The translations under genes were made by a program, and so were the position numbers. From contig NC_092341.1 in NCBI RefSeq assembly GCF_046630445.1, forward strand, positions 2,704,001 through 2,768,000: DNA of 64,000 nucleotides. Reading direction: 5' to 3'. How positions within the stretch are numbered: the first letter of the stretch is position 1; the number at the start of each line of letters is the position of its first letter. Shown one piece after another: positions 62,401 to 64,000 of the stretch. The notes below the pieces were generated by a model. The model was not told the DNA's origin, made no database searches, and saw nothing but the letters and a program-made list of their open reading frames with translations. Source of the DNA: Rutidosis leptorrhynchoides. Its lineage: Eukaryota > Streptophyta > Magnoliopsida > Asterales > Asteraceae.

Positions 62401-62677
62401 AGTTCATTGTTAATATACTTAATGATATGTTTACTTATCATAGTATCATGTTAACTATATATATATATATATCCATATATATGTCATCATATAGTTTTTA
62501 CAAGTTTTAACGTTCGTGAATCACCGGTCAACTTGGGTGGTCAATTGTCTATATGAAACATATTTCAATTAATCAAGTCTTAACAAGTTTGATTGCTTAA
62601 CATGTTGGAAATATTTAATCATGTAAATATCAATCTCAATTAATATATATAAACATGGAAAAGTTCGGGTCACTACA
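59416..62677 (-). repeat. 5' LTR of chromovirus copy 2
   Basis: This LTR is 3262 bp and almost identical to 49548-52801. It has a longer (TA) stretch near 62458-62472 and a changed loop in the conserved hairpin. The candidate TATA is at 61783-61790. Confidence 0.95.
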
Positions 62678-62682
62678 GGTAT

Positions 62683-63197
62683 GCGGCCTAATAGCATAAT
62701 AGGAGGTGGTATCTTTGTTACATTAATTGCTGAACATCTCGGTGTGGATAGAAGTCGGGGGGGGGGGATTATTAATGGTAGAACCAGAACCCCGTGATAG
62801 GATAAATTTACGCGTGTATCATGGTGCTAAGGTTTTAAAGAAACGAAACAACGCTGCAGCACAATATGATGGCATGCATCCACAGGTCGAGAGAGATCAA
62901 CAGCAAGGTAATGCGGGAGGGGGTAATCAGATGACAGAAATGCAACTTTTTATGGCTCATCTTGAGTATGAAATGGCTAGACAGCGAGCATTTCAAGATT
63001 GGCAGTATCATCAAAACCAAATCATAAGTCATCGTGCACACATAAATGCAAACTACATTGCTACTCCAATGCCCGTATTTCCTCCCTGGACTATACAGAC
63101 CCGACCACCGTACCCTACATATGACCCAGCTCAAGCATTCTACAGCACATACGGCTATGAATGGGATCCCTACTGGCACCATCCTCATCAACCCTGA
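62683..63197 (+). pseudogene. Third Athila ORF, 3' part, with a frameshift in a G run
   Basis: The frame of 49092-49547 continues here once the GGTAT duplication is counted once (NSIIGGGIFVTLIAEHLGVD). A run of 11 G (62757-62767) throws it out of frame; the coding signal resumes in the next frame (LLMVEPEPRDRINLRVYHGA) and ends at TGA 63195-63197. A run of 10 G would keep the frame. The C-terminus is rich in Tyr, Pro and His. The G-run length could be a sequencing error or true decay. Confidence 0.7.
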
Positions 63198-64000
63198 TTT
63201 TTTTTTATGCTTAGTTTTATTTATTTGGTAACTTGTAATTTTATACTTTTAATATTTCTTTTGATACTATAATAGTTTTTATAATTTTCTAACTTTTATT
63301 ATTAGATCTTAATAATTTTTGAATGTGGGGGGATATACCCAACTTCAAAAATATGTAAATATATGTTTGTAGTTTATCTCATGTACAAAACAGGGTAAAA
63401 CAACGCATTTTCAAAGACTGGCATTAAGTTCAGCAAAAACAACTAATTTTGACGACAAGATGCAACATATATGTGAAATAACAACTGCAGGAATGAACAA
63501 ATGATGTGCACCATTTATCATTCAGCAAACAAACGTCAATATGTTTGGAAACTTTGGTAAAATTTAATCATTTTTCTACACTAATCACCCTCAATAATTT
63601 AAATTGTTACTGATTTCTTGCAAATGAGGGCATTGCAAGATGTTAAGTGTGGGAAGGGGTTAAATTCTTTCGGATTTTAAAATTTTTTAACTTATACACT
63701 TGGTTACCATTAAAAATACTAGTAACGCAGTAGTTGTATTAGAATCTAGTGCTCTCTGATTATAAAGAATAGCCCTAGTCTTATATACTGACTACCCAAT
63801 TCTAGTAAAATTTTTCAAAATTTTCAAATAAATGAATTCAAAATCATGTTTATACATATTTATGAACGATAAAACTAGGTGTTAACACCGAAATTATTGT
63901 TACTTCGGAAAGGACATAAATTGAGAGACAACTTAAAATGTTAGAATTCATTTAAAATGGAATAGAGGACAATAAAAAGGCAAAGAAAGGAAAATAAAAG
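63198..64000 (+). other. 3' non-coding part of the Athila-like element
   Basis: AT-rich sequence follows the third ORF. G-rich tracts GTGGGGGGAT (near 63325) and AAGTGTGGGAAGGGG (near 63645) resemble polypurine tracts. The expected 3' LTR start (TGATAATGC) is not present before the window ends. Confidence 0.55.

Larger units (their letters stand above)
49548..62677 (-). mobile_element. Full-length Tekay-type chromovirus, copy 2 (family A, inverted)
   Basis: The element is 13130 bp with LTRs at 49548-52801 (3') and 59416-62677 (5'), and perfect target duplications GGTAT at 49543-49547 and 62678-62682. It has the same gene order as copy 1 but opposite orientation and its own target site, so it is a separate insertion and not an inverted duplication. 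Coding breaks are four stops in gag-pol and one in the F-box ORF. The acidic ORF is intact. Confidence 0.95.
23524..64000 (+). mobile_element. Athila-like Ty3/gypsy element with two nested insertions (3' end outside window)
   Basis: The order is 5' LTR, tRNA-Asp-type primer-binding site, gag, protease, reverse transcriptase, RNase H, integrase, a second protease-like domain, a small zinc-knuckle ORF, a spliced third ORF and an AT-rich 3' region. The frame is multiply broken, so this copy is dead. Without the two 13.1-kb chromovirus insertions (35997-49086 and 49548-62677, each with a 5-bp duplication) about 14 kb of the element is visible. The 3' LTR, which should start TGATAATGC, was not seen before 64000. 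The 5 bp before the left end are CTAGT. Confidence 0.85.

Noticed and set aside
35997..62677. The two chromovirus copies as one inverted segmental duplication
   Set aside because: Each copy has its own perfect 5-bp target duplication (GAGTT and GGTAT) and private mutations, so they are separate insertions.
49548..62677. Palindromic arrangement as a CRISPR-like or origin structure
   Set aside because: It is fully explained by LTR retrotransposons in opposite orientation; no short regularly spaced repeats are present.

Overview
The window looks like nuclear DNA of a flowering plant, most likely an Asteraceae (daisy/lettuce type) genome. That family assignment is an inference: it rests on the AT-rich spacer DNA, the plant subtilase, the Tekay-type and Athila-type Ty3/gypsy elements, and my recollection of similar LTR motifs in composite genomes. 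One host gene appears intact: an intronless subtilisin-like protease of the SBT1.5 type (3664-6036, +). Almost everything else is transposable-element DNA in various stages of decay.

Left part (1-15313). The window opens inside the 3' end of an LTR (1-750) that interrupts an intron-containing, frameshifted gene with a PF04195-like 'putative gypsy-type transposase' domain (751-1922, -). After the subtilase come a 5'-truncated LINE (6759-7620, -), a short Harbinger-like MITE with TAA target duplications (7798-8169), a head-to-tail cluster of three Helitron-like units (8550-10096), a poly(A)-tailed retroposed fragment (about 10137-10600, -) and a solo LTR (10888-14330) of the same family as the two large chromoviruses further right.

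Middle part (15314-23523). A related LTR family ('family B', LTR about 4.1 kb) has a 5' LTR, a primer-binding site and a 1.3-kb internal region without gag-pol that holds only a broken Ser-rich, coiled-coil reading frame. A second LTR start follows at 20789.

Right part (23524-64000). An Athila-like element begins at 23524, inside the second family B LTR, and runs off the window. It has a 1.95-kb LTR, a tRNA-Asp-type primer-binding site, a gag-pol frame with five in-frame stops, a second retropepsin-like domain after integrase, a small basic zinc-knuckle ORF and a spliced third ORF. Two 13.1-kb Tekay-type chromovirus copies ('family A') are inserted in that third ORF in opposite orientations 456 bp apart: 35997-49086 (+, target duplication GAGTT) and 49548-62677 (-, target duplication GGTAT). 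The nest is three levels deep.

Each chromovirus carries two extra ORFs between the primer-binding site and gag: an acidic 204-codon ORF and a 227-codon F-box-like protein. The most unusual signals are this retrotransposon-borne F-box gene; paired CTCCGCACTCGCGGAG palindromes at an exact 32-bp spacing in three places of the Athila element; a conserved LTR hairpin with two compensatory base-pair changes; a shared Tyr in place of an expected integrase catalytic Asp in both chromovirus copies; and a second protease domain in the Athila element flanked by a short direct repeat. No tRNA, rRNA or CRISPR array was seen.
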